From positions 134,211 to 198,210 of the forward strand of contig SSNU01000202.1 in assembly GCA_012064415.1 (NCBI GenBank): a DNA stretch of 64,000 nucleotides. The letters are read 5' to 3'. Under the pieces are notes generated by a model. It was not told the DNA's origin. It saw only the letters and a program-made list of their open reading frames with translations, and searched no databases. Made by a program: the position numbers and the translations under genes. Positions 23,896 to 38,800 of the stretch are shown here, in pieces (the first letter of the stretch is position 1; each line of letters starts with the position of its first letter). Origin of the DNA: Gyrodactylus bullatarudis (Eukaryota; Platyhelminthes; Monogenea; Gyrodactylidea; Gyrodactylidae).

Positions 23896-26800
23896 TTAAG
23901 CGTCATTCTTTTTGAATAGTAGAGAATTTCCAGAAAAATTATTGCCGCTATTTCGTCTCTTGAGAACGTAGAATATGCCAAAGGTGGCCAATAGAGCAAT
24001 TAATAGTAGTGTAATTGCTAGACCAGCAACACCACCCTTGCTCATACCAACGAATTCATCTTCGGTAACCTTGACAATCTTATAGCTCCATTGGGTATTA
24101 TCTGGGGTTTCTACAATCAAAAAAATGAATATGAATAGTAGAGAAAGACAAAATTTTTTTCTCCGAACACTTCTATTTTATGCCTCAAATTCTCTATGCT
24201 CCGTAATTGCTGTATTCAAAAACTAAATTTGAAAATTTTGGTGTTCTGATATGCCATTTCCAATTTTAGCTAAAATCGTTAATTTTTCAAAATCTGATCA
24301 GGACATGTCGAGAAGGGACAATTTACATCCAAAAAGTCATACTGATTGCTCAAAATCGTGAATTTTAAAAATATTCATTCGAAATTTTTTGGCACGGATT
24401 TAAAAATTCCAAGTTTGTATACCAGAAGAAAATATAAAATATATGAATAAAAAGGATTTTTTTCTCAAAAATTTATTCCCTATCGAATGAAAAATAGCTG
24501 AAAAAGTAGTAAAATTTGTAGCCTATTATATAGATGGTAGAAAACAGAAAATGTGGCTCACTTCTATGTAATTCACAGAGCAGATCTGGTTTCGATGGCC
24601 AATCATAGAGAAATTGAATATTTTTACTATCAACAATGTATGCTGAGTTTAGATCATCTCCGCAAACCATGTAGCCAAGGATATTACTATCAGTGAAGGA
24701 TTCATCAGCGGCCGAATCAAGGGGAACCTTTTTAAATGGAGGTAGATTTGACTTTAGAATACCGGCGAGGCTCCTCTCAAAGAAATTGTCAATTTTTTCT
24801 GGAATTAAAAAAAAGTAACGATGAAAATATAATCCCAAAAAAAGAATTTGGGAAAAGTCTTCGTTTTCATGAATCTGGAATCTTCAACTTCACAGATATT
24901 CAATCATCGAAGGAGCAAAAAGAAATCCTATCTCTTGGTCCAAATTTTTGTATCCCCAAACGTAAGAATGAAATTGAAGACAAAGCAGCCTTTGAACGTT
25001 TAATGTATGAACTGGGTCTATCTAATAATCGCAAGGATGACTCTAATACAGAGAAGTTCAAACTTGATCTTTTGACTATTTATAGGAGTTTTGATCGTAA
25101 ACCATTAAAATCTAGTTTACTTACTAATAAACATTTTAAAGCACTTAAAGAACTAAAATCTAATGAAAGCATATTTTTAACAAAACCTGACAAGGGAAAA
25201 GGTATAGTAATTATGTATAAGGATGATTATTATAAGGCAGGGTTAGATTTCCTTTCGGATGAAAGTAAATTTGAGAATACTGGGAGAGATAGATCTTCAT
25301 ATTATAAAGAAATGGAATCCATGGAACGTTCCATGTATAGAATTGCTAAGGGGTTATTTGATAGAGATATAATTTCCGATAGAACTAGGGGTTTTATAGC
25401 AAAAAAACATACCAGGATGTGTAGATTATACTTACATCCTAAGACTCATAAAATAGTTGAGGGAGATGTTCCTGAAATTTTCCCGATTCGGCCGATATTG
25501 GATATGTCGTCATGTCCACAACATAATTTAGCTAAATGGTTGATTGGTATATTGAAACCAATCCATGAACATTATTCTAAATATGTTGTAAGAGATACAT
25601 TTTCATTTGTTGAAAAAGTTAAGGATTTAAACATAAGTTCAAAAGAGATGATTTCTTTAGATATTAGTTCTTTATTTCCTAATGTGCCTATAGAAGAAAC
25701 TTTAACTATCATCAGTTCTTTTATCGATGAACATAACGGTTTTGAAATGCAGAGTAAGGAAATAACAGACCTTATCAGGATTTGTTGTACAAATGTTCCT
25801 CTATCTTTTCAAAACAAAGTGTTTATCCAAAAGGACGGTATAGCTATGGGTTCACCTTTAAGTCCTCTTTTAGCTGATATCTTTTTAGGTTGGTTAGAAC
25901 TCAATAAAATGTCTGAAACAATTAATTCTTTCACTGATGTGTACATCAGATATGTGGACGACACTTTTATTTTGATGAAACCGAATGTATCATCAGATGA
26001 CTTTTTCTTAAAGATGAATTCGTTTCATTCTAATATTAAATTTACTATGGAAAAAGAATCTAATGATTTTCTGAGTTTCTTAGACGTTAAACTAACTAGA
26101 AGAGATGACGGCTCAATTCAAAGAAACATCTTCAAGAAAAAGACGGACAATGGCAAATATCTGCATTTTGCTAGTTTTAGTCCTATTTCACATAAAGTTG
26201 GTCTAGTAATTGGATTGAGTAAGAGGATAAGAAGGATAGCGAGTCCAGAAGAAATTCCAAAGGAAATAGAGAATTTGAAGTTGTGTTTAATGGAAAATGG
26301 GTATCCCAATAAATTTGTGGACAAATTTATCAACTTACCAGTCGATAGAGATGTCGTTGAAAACACAGATGAAGTTGAGAAGACCACAATTTTCATGAAA
26401 CTTAATTTCAAAGGAGATGGTTTTAGTAACGATTTAAGGAGAAAGTTGACAAATCTCATCGATCAACATTATAACAACATACAATTGAAAATTGTATTTA
26501 AAACTCAGAGATTGTTCAATTTGATTCACAAAGATTTACTGAGACCTGAAGAGAAGACTCTATTGATTTATAAATTTCAATGTGACTGCGGATCTTCTTA
26601 TATAGGACGTACAATCAGAAAGTTGTCAACTAGAGGGAACGATCACCTTAAGAAAGATACAGCGATAACTAGGCATCTTAGACAGGAAGGGCATGAGGCT
26701 TCAATTTCGAATTTTTCAATTTTATACAAAAACCCGAGTGATGACAGTACAGACGTTTGGGTGAAGGAGAAATTCTTCATAAATTTATATAAACCAGACT

Positions 26801-29800
26801 TATGTGTTCAAAAGAATTATTCCTATAACCTTCAACTACCTTGGCCTATGTAAGCTTTTTCACTTTTCTCTCCACTGTTGCTATTTATTGGAGAGTTTTG
26901 GTGTTTTTTCAGCTTACATTTATTCTATTTTTCGTCAACTTTTACTATTTCTTTCATAATTTGTAAATTATTATTTTCATTCATCTTTTAACTTTTATCA
27001 TTATCAAAGAGACACTACTGATGAACCTTTGAGAAATGTACATTTGGTGTTAATATATCCTTTTTCTACTTTTCCAATTATGAATTTATGTGGATTTTCG
27101 GACGTATTTAAAAATTTACGTGAATATTTTTATCGTAATAATCCCAAAGCAAGTATCAATTTAAATTTTTTCAGTTTTTATATTCAAGGATAAAGAAGAT
27201 TTATACCATCCTGACTATATCTCAATTTGAGATCAACAAAAAATTTTCAACTCAAAAAAATGGATGTTTGGTGCTAAATCGAGATTTGAAATATACATTA
27301 GTTTGAGCTTATGATCTCGACTCTAAAAAATATTGATCAAATTCAATTTTTTGATAAAATTGAGAATTGATACTAACCATATGCAAACCATATTCTATTT
27401 GTCTTTATTATTAAGCCCATATTAATAGCAAGCTTTTTAAAATTCACAAAAAAATCCAGGAAATCGAGTAGTATTTTTTTATTGAGCGTCAGTTAAAAAA
27501 TTGAACTGAATTCACCTAGGAAAATACTTCCTTTTTTATCAGACGAGAGTTTAATATAATTATCAGAGTTTTTCATCATTCATGATAAGAGTTGGAATGA
27601 TTAGAGGCTTGATTATTATCCCCTTCGAACCCTATAAAAAAGTAGTAATCGCCTTAAATAGTTGATTAAAAGGTCAAAATTATACGACCTCTTGGATCGT
27701 CAAAGATAACATATAACTTCTGAGTTCTATAAAACTATTGCATCATATATATTTTTATCAAAAGCTTACTCCTGCTAGCAGTGCAAAAGTCTGATTTATT
27801 TTCAGATTTTGGCATGAATCTGTTGAGATTAAATTCGTCTGTAACATAGCATGTATCTGAGCATAGGAAGAAGCTGCTGCAAGGCTGTGTTTTTTCCTTG
27901 AGGCACATTTCAGCACATTCTTGGGCGGATTTTGCTTGGTATGATAAAAGATTTGCTTCCTCAACATTTTTTCTAATGTTTCCCTCGAACCTCTGTTCAA
28001 AAATCTTTGTGGGATTAACTAAAAAAGGGGAATATGATTTGCGTTAATGATAAACTAATTTCAAATTAATAAGACCAGTACTTTTGCTATTTTTGATATG
28101 ATGAATAAAATTTTAATACGAATTAGTCGGTATCATTCTTTCTTCTCTGAATACGTTGAGATTTATCTTGATTTTTCGAAAAAGAGAATTTGGGTTTGTA
28201 GTATTCAATGAATTTTCAAATAAAATTAGTTGTCGAATCTACAAATTTCAATCTTTTTCCGATCAGATTAGTGTAACATTTAGTTTAGAATCTAAAGCTT
28301 TTCTGGAAATAGTCTTCGCCTTAGATTGACGTTAGTTGACGTTAAAAATACGATATTTTTGTTACAAACCAAATAAATGATGTCTAGGATTCAGAAAAAA
28401 AATCAGAATTTTCGGGGAAATTTGACCCAGATCAAGGAGAAAAATTTTTATTTTGCACCCTGGGTTCTTTACTCCAAAAAACGAGAGATTTAAAATATTT
28501 TTCTTATTTTCAGTTTTTTAGTATTTTACAACTTTATAATTGAAGTCAAACATTTTGGATTTAAGGTAAAGAATTCTCTGAGAAATTTATCGCTTACTTT
28601 TGAACGAATGAACTTTGTCACTGTCTCGTAAATTTACTGAAATATTAGCCGTTTCATAAGCAACCGCACAAAGTTTCTTTTCTGCGTCAAATTGGAATCC
28701 AATGACATTTTCATCTCGCCACATTTGGAGAGCTATTTCGCCACAATCAGCATAATTTTGAACATCATAAATAGGAATAACATCCTTGAACTGGATATCA
28801 TTTTGAAGATCAAACATTTCAGAAAACTTTTTGAATTCTTCCACTGTTTCTCCGTTGACGCTGACGATTACATCACTGAATCGAACATTATCCTAAACAT
28901 AAAATGAATGTAAAGTTTGTTGATATGTTACAGTATATAACTTTTGAATCAGTATGTATGTATAAATATACTAGTATAAGTTTTGAGTACAAAATCAGGA
29001 TATCCTTTGAATAAATACTTTCTCATAGGTTAAACTGATTTCGTAGTGGTTAATCGTAGTATAACCTTTGAATGAATATATATTACTATTCTGAGCTAGA
29101 AACTTAGTTTTTACTCAGCTCGATGTAACGAATCGATTGATACTCGAATCAAAATAATCTGAATATGATATGTCTGATATGGGATTTTAGGCACTTTAAA
29201 GGTGTAAAACTCAGACCAAAAAATAGTTATATCGAAATAAATAAATTTTATGCTATTCTTCAGAATATTTCCTTCAAAATGACATGTCACTCGTTATGTT
29301 AAGCTTAATAATAAGCTCAATAATTTGATTCCAATAAAAATTTGGATCGAAATCTTTGGATCAATGTGGAGATCTCAAATATATTTTAAATTAAATTATT
29401 TTAAAAATGGTTAAATTTAAAATAATCAAGATAGTTTTCATCTACTTGATAGTATAGTTGAGAAATACAATAAAAATCTACTTTCCCAGAAAGGATCAAG
29501 AGAATAACCAGCCCTGTTGAGAAACAATAATACATGGATCTGTAGAATCTAATCATGATGAAGCTAGTTGAGACGAAGATGAGTATTTACTATTTTTACA
29601 AAAATCCAATATTTTTCTCCGGTTAATCAGGAATGAAATCATTTTATAAATCAGTATTTACTAATCAGTACTCAGGAATAGTCCTGAATAAAAATTCGTG
29701 TAAAATCTGTTTCTGATAGGTGTTTAAGTTTTTCAAGATTGTAACCATAATTGCAAGATTCATTCAACACAGAGAGGACTAACCAATGACCGCAATTATT

Positions 29801-32800
29801 AAATTTCGAGACAGTAAAAAGTGACCATAAATGCAATATTTTGCATTTAAAAAGGGACCAAAAAGTGAATTAAATTTTAGGAATGTAAAAAATTAACAAA
29901 AATTGTATTTTTTCCTACAACTGTAATCATATCTAGTCTGCATATACGAATGTCCGAGTCATCAATTTTGCAAACTGATTCTCCAGACTGATTTTTTTCG
30001 GAATATTTTATCCCAGCAACTTATCAATTCATAGGGAAACTCAAAAAATACGAAAAATATTATTAGTGGTTAGTATTATCTTGGTTTAGTATAAAACAAA
30101 ATCCTCATGTGTGAAATTAACTTTAGATTTAAACACGAGAATAAACTTACTCCATTGACCACAACGAAGAATTCGTCAAGATGTTCTTTGAAATTTTGGA
30201 ATCCATCATTGTTAGATATCTCAAACAAGTAGGGTTGATCTGTGTGTATAAAATTATGATATTTATTTTCACCCTATTTAATAGTGATACTTTCGATAGA
30301 CTTTTCTAATCAATGATTAATAGGCTAGGGTGAAATTTTTTTTCTCCGAACAACTCATGAGAGTACTTTTCTGATAGACATGCTTCAAAAAAAATAATGC
30401 TTAGAATGACTAATTCTATCAGAAAAGTTGGTACAAAAATGGAGTTAAAAATGTCAACACTACCCTAATCATTAGTAATCATGCCTTAAAGCTTAAATTA
30501 AAGCTTACAGTATGACACTATATGCAATAGGATCTTGATTAGATCTGTAATTATATTTTCTAAATTGTGTTTGGTCTTTGAGATATATTGAAAAAACTGA
30601 ATTTGAGAATTTAAAATTAAAATATAATTTCAAACAATTATAAATAGAAGAACTCAGAAGTTTAACTCACAAACATGGACACTCTCAGGGGATTTTTCAT
30701 CATGCTTAAACTCAACCTGAAATGAGTAGGCGAGACATTTGCCATCAGTATGAGTGAAGATCATGTACTTTCCTTTGTAGCAGAAATTGTAGCAGTCATA
30801 TAATGTTCCCGTCGTTTCATTGATCGGTTTATCGCTTATTGACACATTTTTATGTTCAACAAAATTTTCTATTGTAAAAATGAATAATAAAGCATTAATT
30901 GGTAGCTAATAATTACTAAAATATCTACGAAAATCTTCTCAAAAGTATATAAAATTTGGAAAATATATTTTCTTATGTAGAGGAATTTACGCAAAATAAT
31001 TTTTCTAAATAATAGACATAAAGATGCGTTGGAGTTGAGGGTTTTCGAAATAAATTTTTAACTTTAAATAACTCAGAAACTAGAAGACTCTTCTCTTTTC
31101 CTTCTTCTCTTTTGCCAAGAATTTATTCCTGAACAAGATTTTTACTGCTTTAAAATTAGGATGATTTTAGTTGAAAGAAAAAATTGAATTTTCTCTCAAT
31201 AAATCTTTTTTATAATCGCATCTCAATCAAACTTTTAGTCTTTCTCAAATTCTCACTTTTTTGTTACTTTGAGCAATTTAATTCAAGTATAAATCGAATA
31301 TGGTGGCTGATTGTCTGAGAAGCTAGTGAAATTTTTTCATGTTTTCATTTACTCACTCTTAAATTCTTCTTGCTCGACCACTTCAAATTCCAGTGCTAAT
31401 TTGTTTCCCTTGACTTCTCCTTTCAGGCCAAAAACACGAGACAAGTGCATTCTGTACTGACCAATATTGAGATGGAATCTAATATCCTCAAGGATATTAT
31501 CCATTTTATCAAATTGATAAAATTTTCCTTGAAAATTTATATACAATAATATATGTATAACATTTGACCGAGAATATTGTCAAACATCATCAAGAATATT
31601 ATTCTTATTCTAAACTCAGAAGGAAGTTTAGAGAAAAAAACGGATAATAAAGTGATAAGCGTTTTACACCTAGTTAATATGAAGATGGGAATTTATGATT
31701 TTTACAAATTTCTTAAATTTTTCATTAAGAAATCAAGATTTTTTGGAATCTAGATCATGAGGCCCTTTTTCACGATACGGAGAGAAAATACTATCAATTT
31801 TTAAGGAAAATACTGCAAATTTGAAATATTGAAATAGCGCCAAATTCCCATTTTTTGAACTTTGAGTTGAAAAATTTTGGGAGAGGGATCAAAAGTTGAG
31901 TTTTAGGATCACAATTATTCAAAGAATTCAAATATGCTGAATCTGATTTTGAGAATCGCCCCATTATCGTGTGAAAATTGAATTCTGAATTTTTCATCCT
32001 GTTAATTTTAATCATTGTTTCTATTGCAACCAGTTCATAAATAGGTTTTGGACCATATGTTTCATATCCATCATTCGAATTCTCCCAAAGAGACCACTCA
32101 GATTCTGATCCAGGTTGAAATTGAAAATTTGCAAAATCTAATTCTAAAAGAGATTCTCTACTGATCATCTTGAGCTATTAAAATGACCTATCAGTACATT
32201 GAGAAGAGATTTCTAAAATTTGAACTCAAATTATGTTCTTTGGAAAAAAAACAGATCGCTTTTCTCCATTTCAAAAACCATAGTATAATAAATGTAATAT
32301 TCAAAACTCAATATTGCTTACTCTCGGGAAGAACTAAAAATAGAGAAAAGTAAGGTTATATAAATTAGAAATATAACTGAATATAATCTTGTCTACCTTT
32401 AGAGATAACTGAATATCTCTTCCTCTTATGGATTGGGCTGCAATGTCTGTGGTACTTTTCAAGGTCCCTCTTGAAATTAAAATTTTGTTCTGGATACATG
32501 ATCATTTCTAAATTGTCAACTCCCCCCTATGAAAGTAAAATAATTTTTAACCCTCAAAGTTATAAATTTTAAACCTAGTTGACATAAAGATGAGAATTTA
32601 CTATTTTTACAAAAAACTTTTGAACCCAAAATTTTTATCGATTTCATTGATTCAAAGCAGTTAAGTGATTAAATTTGGGATCAACATTAGACAAAGAATT
32701 CGAATTCACTTGTAAAAGCTCACTGAAACTCGTCATTACTGTGGGAAATAGAACCATTTGAGTTTTTCGATTATCACTAAGGCAAATTATCCAAAATCTG

Positions 32801-35800
32801 GAAGTTAAAATTTTTCTCGGAAACAGTAAGATTTTCGTTATATCTATGGCCAAATTTGAATCATTTGTTTCATGCTAATCAAATATCAATACTTAACAGC
32901 TTCGAATCATCGAAATGGAAAAAAAATGTTGGGTTCAAAAGTTGAAAAAGTGGAAATTTGGTGCATTTTCGATATTCGATAAACGGCTTAATTTTGCTCA
33001 ATTTGAATTTTTTCGAATATCCGCATCTTATTAGCTTATTCTGTTTTAGAATTCAAAAATTATTATTTTCTGTGAACCCGGAGAAAAATATCGAGTTTTT
33101 CGTAAAAATAGTAAATTCCCATCTTCATGTCAACTAGGTTTACATTAGGTAATATTTCTAATCATAAACGCTTAAAATATGCCTGGAAAATTTATCAATC
33201 GTGATTCATCAAAAACTGATTGTTACAAACAAGAGAATTTACATATATATCAAATTCGATTTCTCAAAGAAGAAATTGAGAATTACGTAAAAATCATAAT
33301 CTTCCATATTAACGCTTTCAGTGCCGATGGACATATATGTCTATTTTCCAATTTTTTTGAACCTTCATAACTCTACCAGTTTGATAGGTTTCTGGATCAA
33401 TTAAAGTTTAAATTGAAGCCCACAATGTGGATTGGCCAAATAACTTGGTATCTTCATAGCTAAATTTTGGTTTTTATAAAAATTGTGAAATAGTCTCGGC
33501 ACCCTAGCTTTATGTTACTTGTAAAATAGTAACTCACTTTATGCATAACTTTGAACTTATAGAAGCGAATTTCGTTTATGTAGCCAGTGAAAATTACTGA
33601 AGCGTTCTCATATTTTCTGCCAAAGATTACAAGTTGTTCCTGTTGCTTCAATCTTAGCTTTGTCATATCAAAACGCCTTCCAAATGCATAGAGTGGATAC
33701 TGAAAAATATTTAATTAATATGTAGTTTAGTCCGTAAAGTAAACCCCTTATTTAGTGGTTCAAATAAATGAAATTAAAACATACCTGGTAAAGGTAATCA
33801 TATTCTAGAGGAGTCACGGCAATATCTCGCCAGATTTGAGTGGTTAGCTCAAGAAAAGATAATTTATGATCAGTAGCAGGCATTGGAATAAGAGATTGTG
33901 AGCATAGGCCTTCGTGGTCAATTTGATATTGAAGAGCTATTAAAATAAAATTTTTTTGGTTGATATGAAGTTGGGAATCTATGATTTTTACAGTAAAAAT
34001 TTTAAATTTTACTCGATTTTTCATCGAAAATTCGAATACATGTTAAAGATGTTTTGAAATCCTACTAATGTTGCCCACTATCGCGATTTGAAGAAAAAAT
34101 TCTCAAAATAATATTTTAAATGAAATATATGGTAATTTTTTTAATTTCGATTTGGCGCCGAAATTCCATTTTTTGGAACTTTGGTGAACTGAAAATTTTT
34201 ATTGATTTCAAAGTGATTAAAAGTGGTTTAGTTTTCAGGATCAAATTTAGACAAAAATGCCAAATATCGTCGACAAATTTTCGAAAAATCTCCCATTTTT
34301 GAGGAATTTTGATTTATCGAAATTTCATCAGTTTTTATGTTGGGAAATGATCAAAAAGTCGAAATTCGACTCCCAAACGATAATGAAGTATTGGAACAGA
34401 TTCAGCATATTGGTTTTTCTTATATTATTGTGATCCTGAAAACTAAACTTTCAATCACTCTCTCAATTTGAAATCAATAAAAAGTTTCAGCTCACTAAAA
34501 AATGGAAATTTGGCGCCAAATTGAAAATTTTAAAAATGACCAAATGGGAGTGTAGTTCCAAAAGGTTTTTCATGATCCGAATAAAGCTGAATATTACCGT
34601 CAATTTTCCGACAGTTCCACCAATTTCGAGGGATTTTGTAATCGAAATTTCATTAATTTTCAAGTAGTAATGAAAATGAGCAAGAATTCGAAATTCAACT
34701 TTCAAACAATTTACTGAAGGTGAACGAAGCATTAGAACAGGTTAGTACTTATCTTGATTAACGATCAATGATCGTGAAAAACTGCTTTTGACCGCATGTC
34801 TACTTTCAAATTAATAAAAATGGAAATTGGATATGAAAACGAATTTCTTTTAAATAACCTATTTCTTATCATAGATTCTCAACTTTTTGACCTTACTTGT
34901 GTGTAAAAGGATCTGGGTGATAGTTTAGATACGTCATTTTTGAATGAGAATTAACACTGAGAACTTACCTCTTTCAGGAAATGTGCCATATGTAAATTTT
35001 TTTGAGTTCAGCAACATAATTTTATTCTCGTCGTGAATGCGAATCTAAAATCAAGAGATGAATTAATATTAAAAATTTCACGTAAGGTGCCTAAATACAC
35101 TAAAAATTGTATATAAGCTTAACTCAATCATCAAAAAAGAGGGAGTACAGTATCTTTTGAATTCCATGAGGATATAAACCTATTAGTAGTTAAAATTATA
35201 AAAATTCTGAAATATTCAATCTGCCTAAATCTGAATTTTTTAACGTTTAAACTCGAGATTTTTATTGATTTCGAAAAAATTAAAGCTGTTCGATACATTA
35301 ATATACGAAGAGTTCCAATTTGGCGATAGAGGTTGAGAGAAGCTCACCATCTCAAAGAAAAAATTGAACTAATTCTCAGATCATTTGTGATGATCGCGAA
35401 ATCCAGATGGTTCAATTTCCCACATAATAAGATTAATTAATGTGAATTTTTTAAGAGAAATTCGAATCATTTGTCTAATTCTGATCTCAGTAGTAAATCT
35501 GCATTTTATTGGCTCAAATTTACGAAATCGATAAAAAAATCGTTAAAAATGTGGAAAATTGGGGCATCTTCTAAATACTTAAAGTAGCCATGAATATGCA
35601 ATGGGCTCAACTCACTTCGAGTTCGTCTATCTTTCCTTCTGACGTTTCCACGAGTACATTGTAGTTGAGTTGTTGTAGAGGAAATGAAATATTCATAAGG
35701 CCAGTACATTCAACATCATCAGGAATCTGAAAGGGGTAGTAATTTATTGAAAATTAATAAAATGTTAATGGTTACTAGGCTAGGATGAAATTTTTTTTCT

Positions 35801-38800
35801 CTGATCAACTTACGAGAGGACTTTAACTTTTCTGATAAATTTTTGTACTCAGATCATGTTTTGGATAATTTTAAAGCATGAAAATCATTCTCCATTATGC
35901 CATTGCTCATTATTATATCCCCGGACATGATAAAATTAAGAAATTAACTATGAAGCCCCTCTTTATGATAAGATTACTATTTTTGAAGACAAAATTTTTT
36001 TTTTGTTAGAAATAAATCTGTATTGAAAAAAGTAAAAAGAAATTAAAGATAAAATTTGTACAAAAGCGTAGAAGTTTAAAATAATAATGATATGAATAAT
36101 ACATCTTGGTTTAATTAAGAAACTCAATGAATGGCCAAGATATTCCGGATTTTAGTGATTAAAAATAGAGCGGCGATTTAAAAATTTTTGGATTTTTAAA
36201 ACCGAATGACATAATGGAGTATCATTTTCGACACATTCTTCAATACAGAATAATGCTTAGAATTGATAATTCTATCAGAAAAGTTGGTTCTAATATGAGG
36301 TAACCTTATGGTTACTATAAGATTAATACAGTTGTACCTCTTTAAAAAATGTAACAAAGCTATCCCTCTCCTCTCTGCCCCTTTTTAGTTGAGAAAAATA
36401 ATGTATAGCTACTATAAAGTAGGTTTATGAGTGTCAAACTTTCCAAAAAAAATAAAAATCAATCAAGTTTGATTCATTCGATAGAGAATTTTCTGCTGAT
36501 TCATTCTATCTAATAAAAATACCAGATTCGTTCATTTCTTGTCTCTTAAAATACTATCAAAAATTGGAGCAGTTTTGATTATGGATTTAAAAAATATTTT
36601 TTCTCCTTTTCGTCTTTTCACACTTTTGACCTATATATACCCCCTCCCCTTATTTACACCCACAATTGGGGAACAACTGTAATTATAGCTTACATCACTC
36701 TTTCCCCTATAAATCACACTGAGTTATTCAACGATTAATTCGAAATATTAATGAGTAATCAATCCTTCTTATACAACTACAAATTTCAACGTGCAAAGAA
36801 TCGGCATTTGGTAATTTATTCTCCTGAAAGGGTCCCATTTCATTAATTCCTAAAGTTCATCAAAAGGAATTGGTCTGCCAATCTGGTATTTTCATTTTTT
36901 TCAAATATCAAATTGAGGGTACTTTGAATTTTGATTTTTTGATCATTTACACCACTTGAAAATCCATAAAATTTCGATGAAAAAGAGTTTTTGATGAAAC
37001 TATATATCGATACTCCAGAGTAATGAGTTTATTAGCTAGAACTTATTTTAGTTTTATACAGTATAAACTCATTTTTGTGCCAACTTTTCTGATAGAATTA
37101 TCAATTCTAAGCATTATTTTGCATTAAAGCATGTGTCGAAAATGCTTCACACTTATGTCATTCAGTGTTAAAAAAAAATTTCAAATTGCCGCTCAATTTT
37201 CAATGAATTTTGACTACACAATCACTGATTTCCGAGTTATCTTGGCCATTTAATGAGCTTCTTAAGTTTTATCTTTAAGAATTGATACCAATCATTAAGA
37301 GGATCTTTATGATGATTTTGTATTTTTTTTCATTTCTGTGGCATATTGTGGGAATAATGGCCAATGACATAATGAAGAATGACTCATTTGCGCTTTAAAA
37401 ATATGCAAAAAATGATCCATCAGAAAAGTAAGTAGTCTCGTGAGTAGAGATGTAACAAATTTTTCAACTTATTTTAAAAAAACCTACTCATATGATAATA
37501 CTATGAGTTCTTAACATTATTTTATATCAGATCAAGTATCAAAATGCTTGTCCGTGATAATATTCAAGTTTAAAAATCAGACTTTTCTAAAAATGCCGCT
37601 AGATTTTCAATGAATTTTTACTAAAATTTTGAATATCTTTTTTGCTGATAAAGCTTCAAGGGTTTTTTTTGTTAGACGAATTTCTTTAAATAAAACTGAT
37701 AATTACAAAATAATAAAGTATTCTTTATAGAGGTTTTCGTTCAAAGCAAAATAAATGAAAAATGATGTATAAAAGAAAAAAAAAAATAAATGTTCTATCG
37801 AATTCATCAAATTGGCGAATGAGATTAGTAATCAATGATAACTTATCATAATGTTATAAAATATGAAAAACTAGTGTCTGCAATCAAAACGAAAATCATC
37901 TGGTTAATGGAGGTATGAATAAAGTAAAGACTTAGAGTAATCTAATTTAAATCTAATGTGTGACATGACAGATTTAAGATTAGTCAGGTCATTACAATCA
38001 GACAATTTATATTTTAAATTAATAGCGTTGAAATTAGATAATAGGTAATTAGCATCGTATTTTAGAATTCCTGAGATTATAGTTATTCTCAGCAACCGAA
38101 TAACTCTGAAAATTTTTTAACTATGAATGCATATCTACGAACCCAGAGAGAGGGTTCTTTCAATGAGAATAGTAATAGTTAGGATCATTTCTGTTAAATT
38201 TTGTCATCCCACTATGCCTACAAGAGAATTTGAGGAAAATAGGCAAACTTTGATTTAAAAAAAGGTTAAAATTCGTTACATCTCTACTGGTGAGTTTTTC
38301 GGAGAAAAATAAATTACACCTAATCCCCAAAATTTAGTCTGGGATAGAGTATTGATTGCCTCACACTCACCATATGGAAATATTTGTGCATATCATCTGA
38401 GTGATAGAATGTGCTACGGTCGAATTTGATTAACTGAGTGGCACTCATTTTCAGGGAAACTGGCATACGATTACTACCTGTTTCTTCTTTTAAGAGAAAA
38501 ATTCACAAATAAATTTTAAAATTCAACCAACTTTCACTGACAGTATAGACCTTTTCGCCCTCAACGTATTCAAATTTAACCGGATCATATACCTGGAATA
38601 GAGTTTAACCAATAATTCAAATCTCTTACACCTTTATCAACAATTTCATTAATCATGGTTCTCATGAGTTTCGATTCCAATGAGGTCTGCTCAACTGAAC
38701 ATGCCTTTGTATCAGCTTAAAAGAAAAGAATAAGATTTTATCATTAAACTTGTTTCTTTTACTAACTATGATAAGATAGAGAGGTTTCCTGACCATATCG

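Larger units (their letters stand above)
24816..27066 (+). mobile_element. Penelope-like retroelement, near-complete, antisense in a host intron
   Basis: One uninterrupted frame of nearly 700 codons (to stop 26851-26853), then a 3' UTR to about 27066. RT blocks in order are FLTKPDKGKGIVIM, SLDISSLFPNVPIEE, GIAMGSPLSPLLADIFL and YIRYVDDTFIL. A C-terminal GIY-YIG endonuclease (CDCGSSYIGRTIRKL, about 26580) follows. The ILSLGPNFCIP block near 24920 is typical of the family's N-terminus. The insertion lies in the intron between exons 27770-28018 and 24562-24798 of the membrane-protein gene. Its left edge is next to that exon's acceptor (polypyrimidine run at 24801-24815). The first 20-27 codons of the open frame from 24736 are the antisense of the host exon, so the native 5' end is probably truncated or uses no local ATG. 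Confidence 0.9.

Noticed and set aside
24736..24815. ATG at 24736 as the start of the Penelope protein
   Set aside because: The first ~20-27 codons are the antisense of host exon 24562-24798 and its splice acceptor, so the open reading there is fortuitous.
31794..32168. 124-codon open frame as an exon of the membrane-protein gene
   Set aside because: It has no compatible donor and its phase conflicts with both neighbouring exons, which join directly. Its 3' part is a dispersed repeat also found near 40100.
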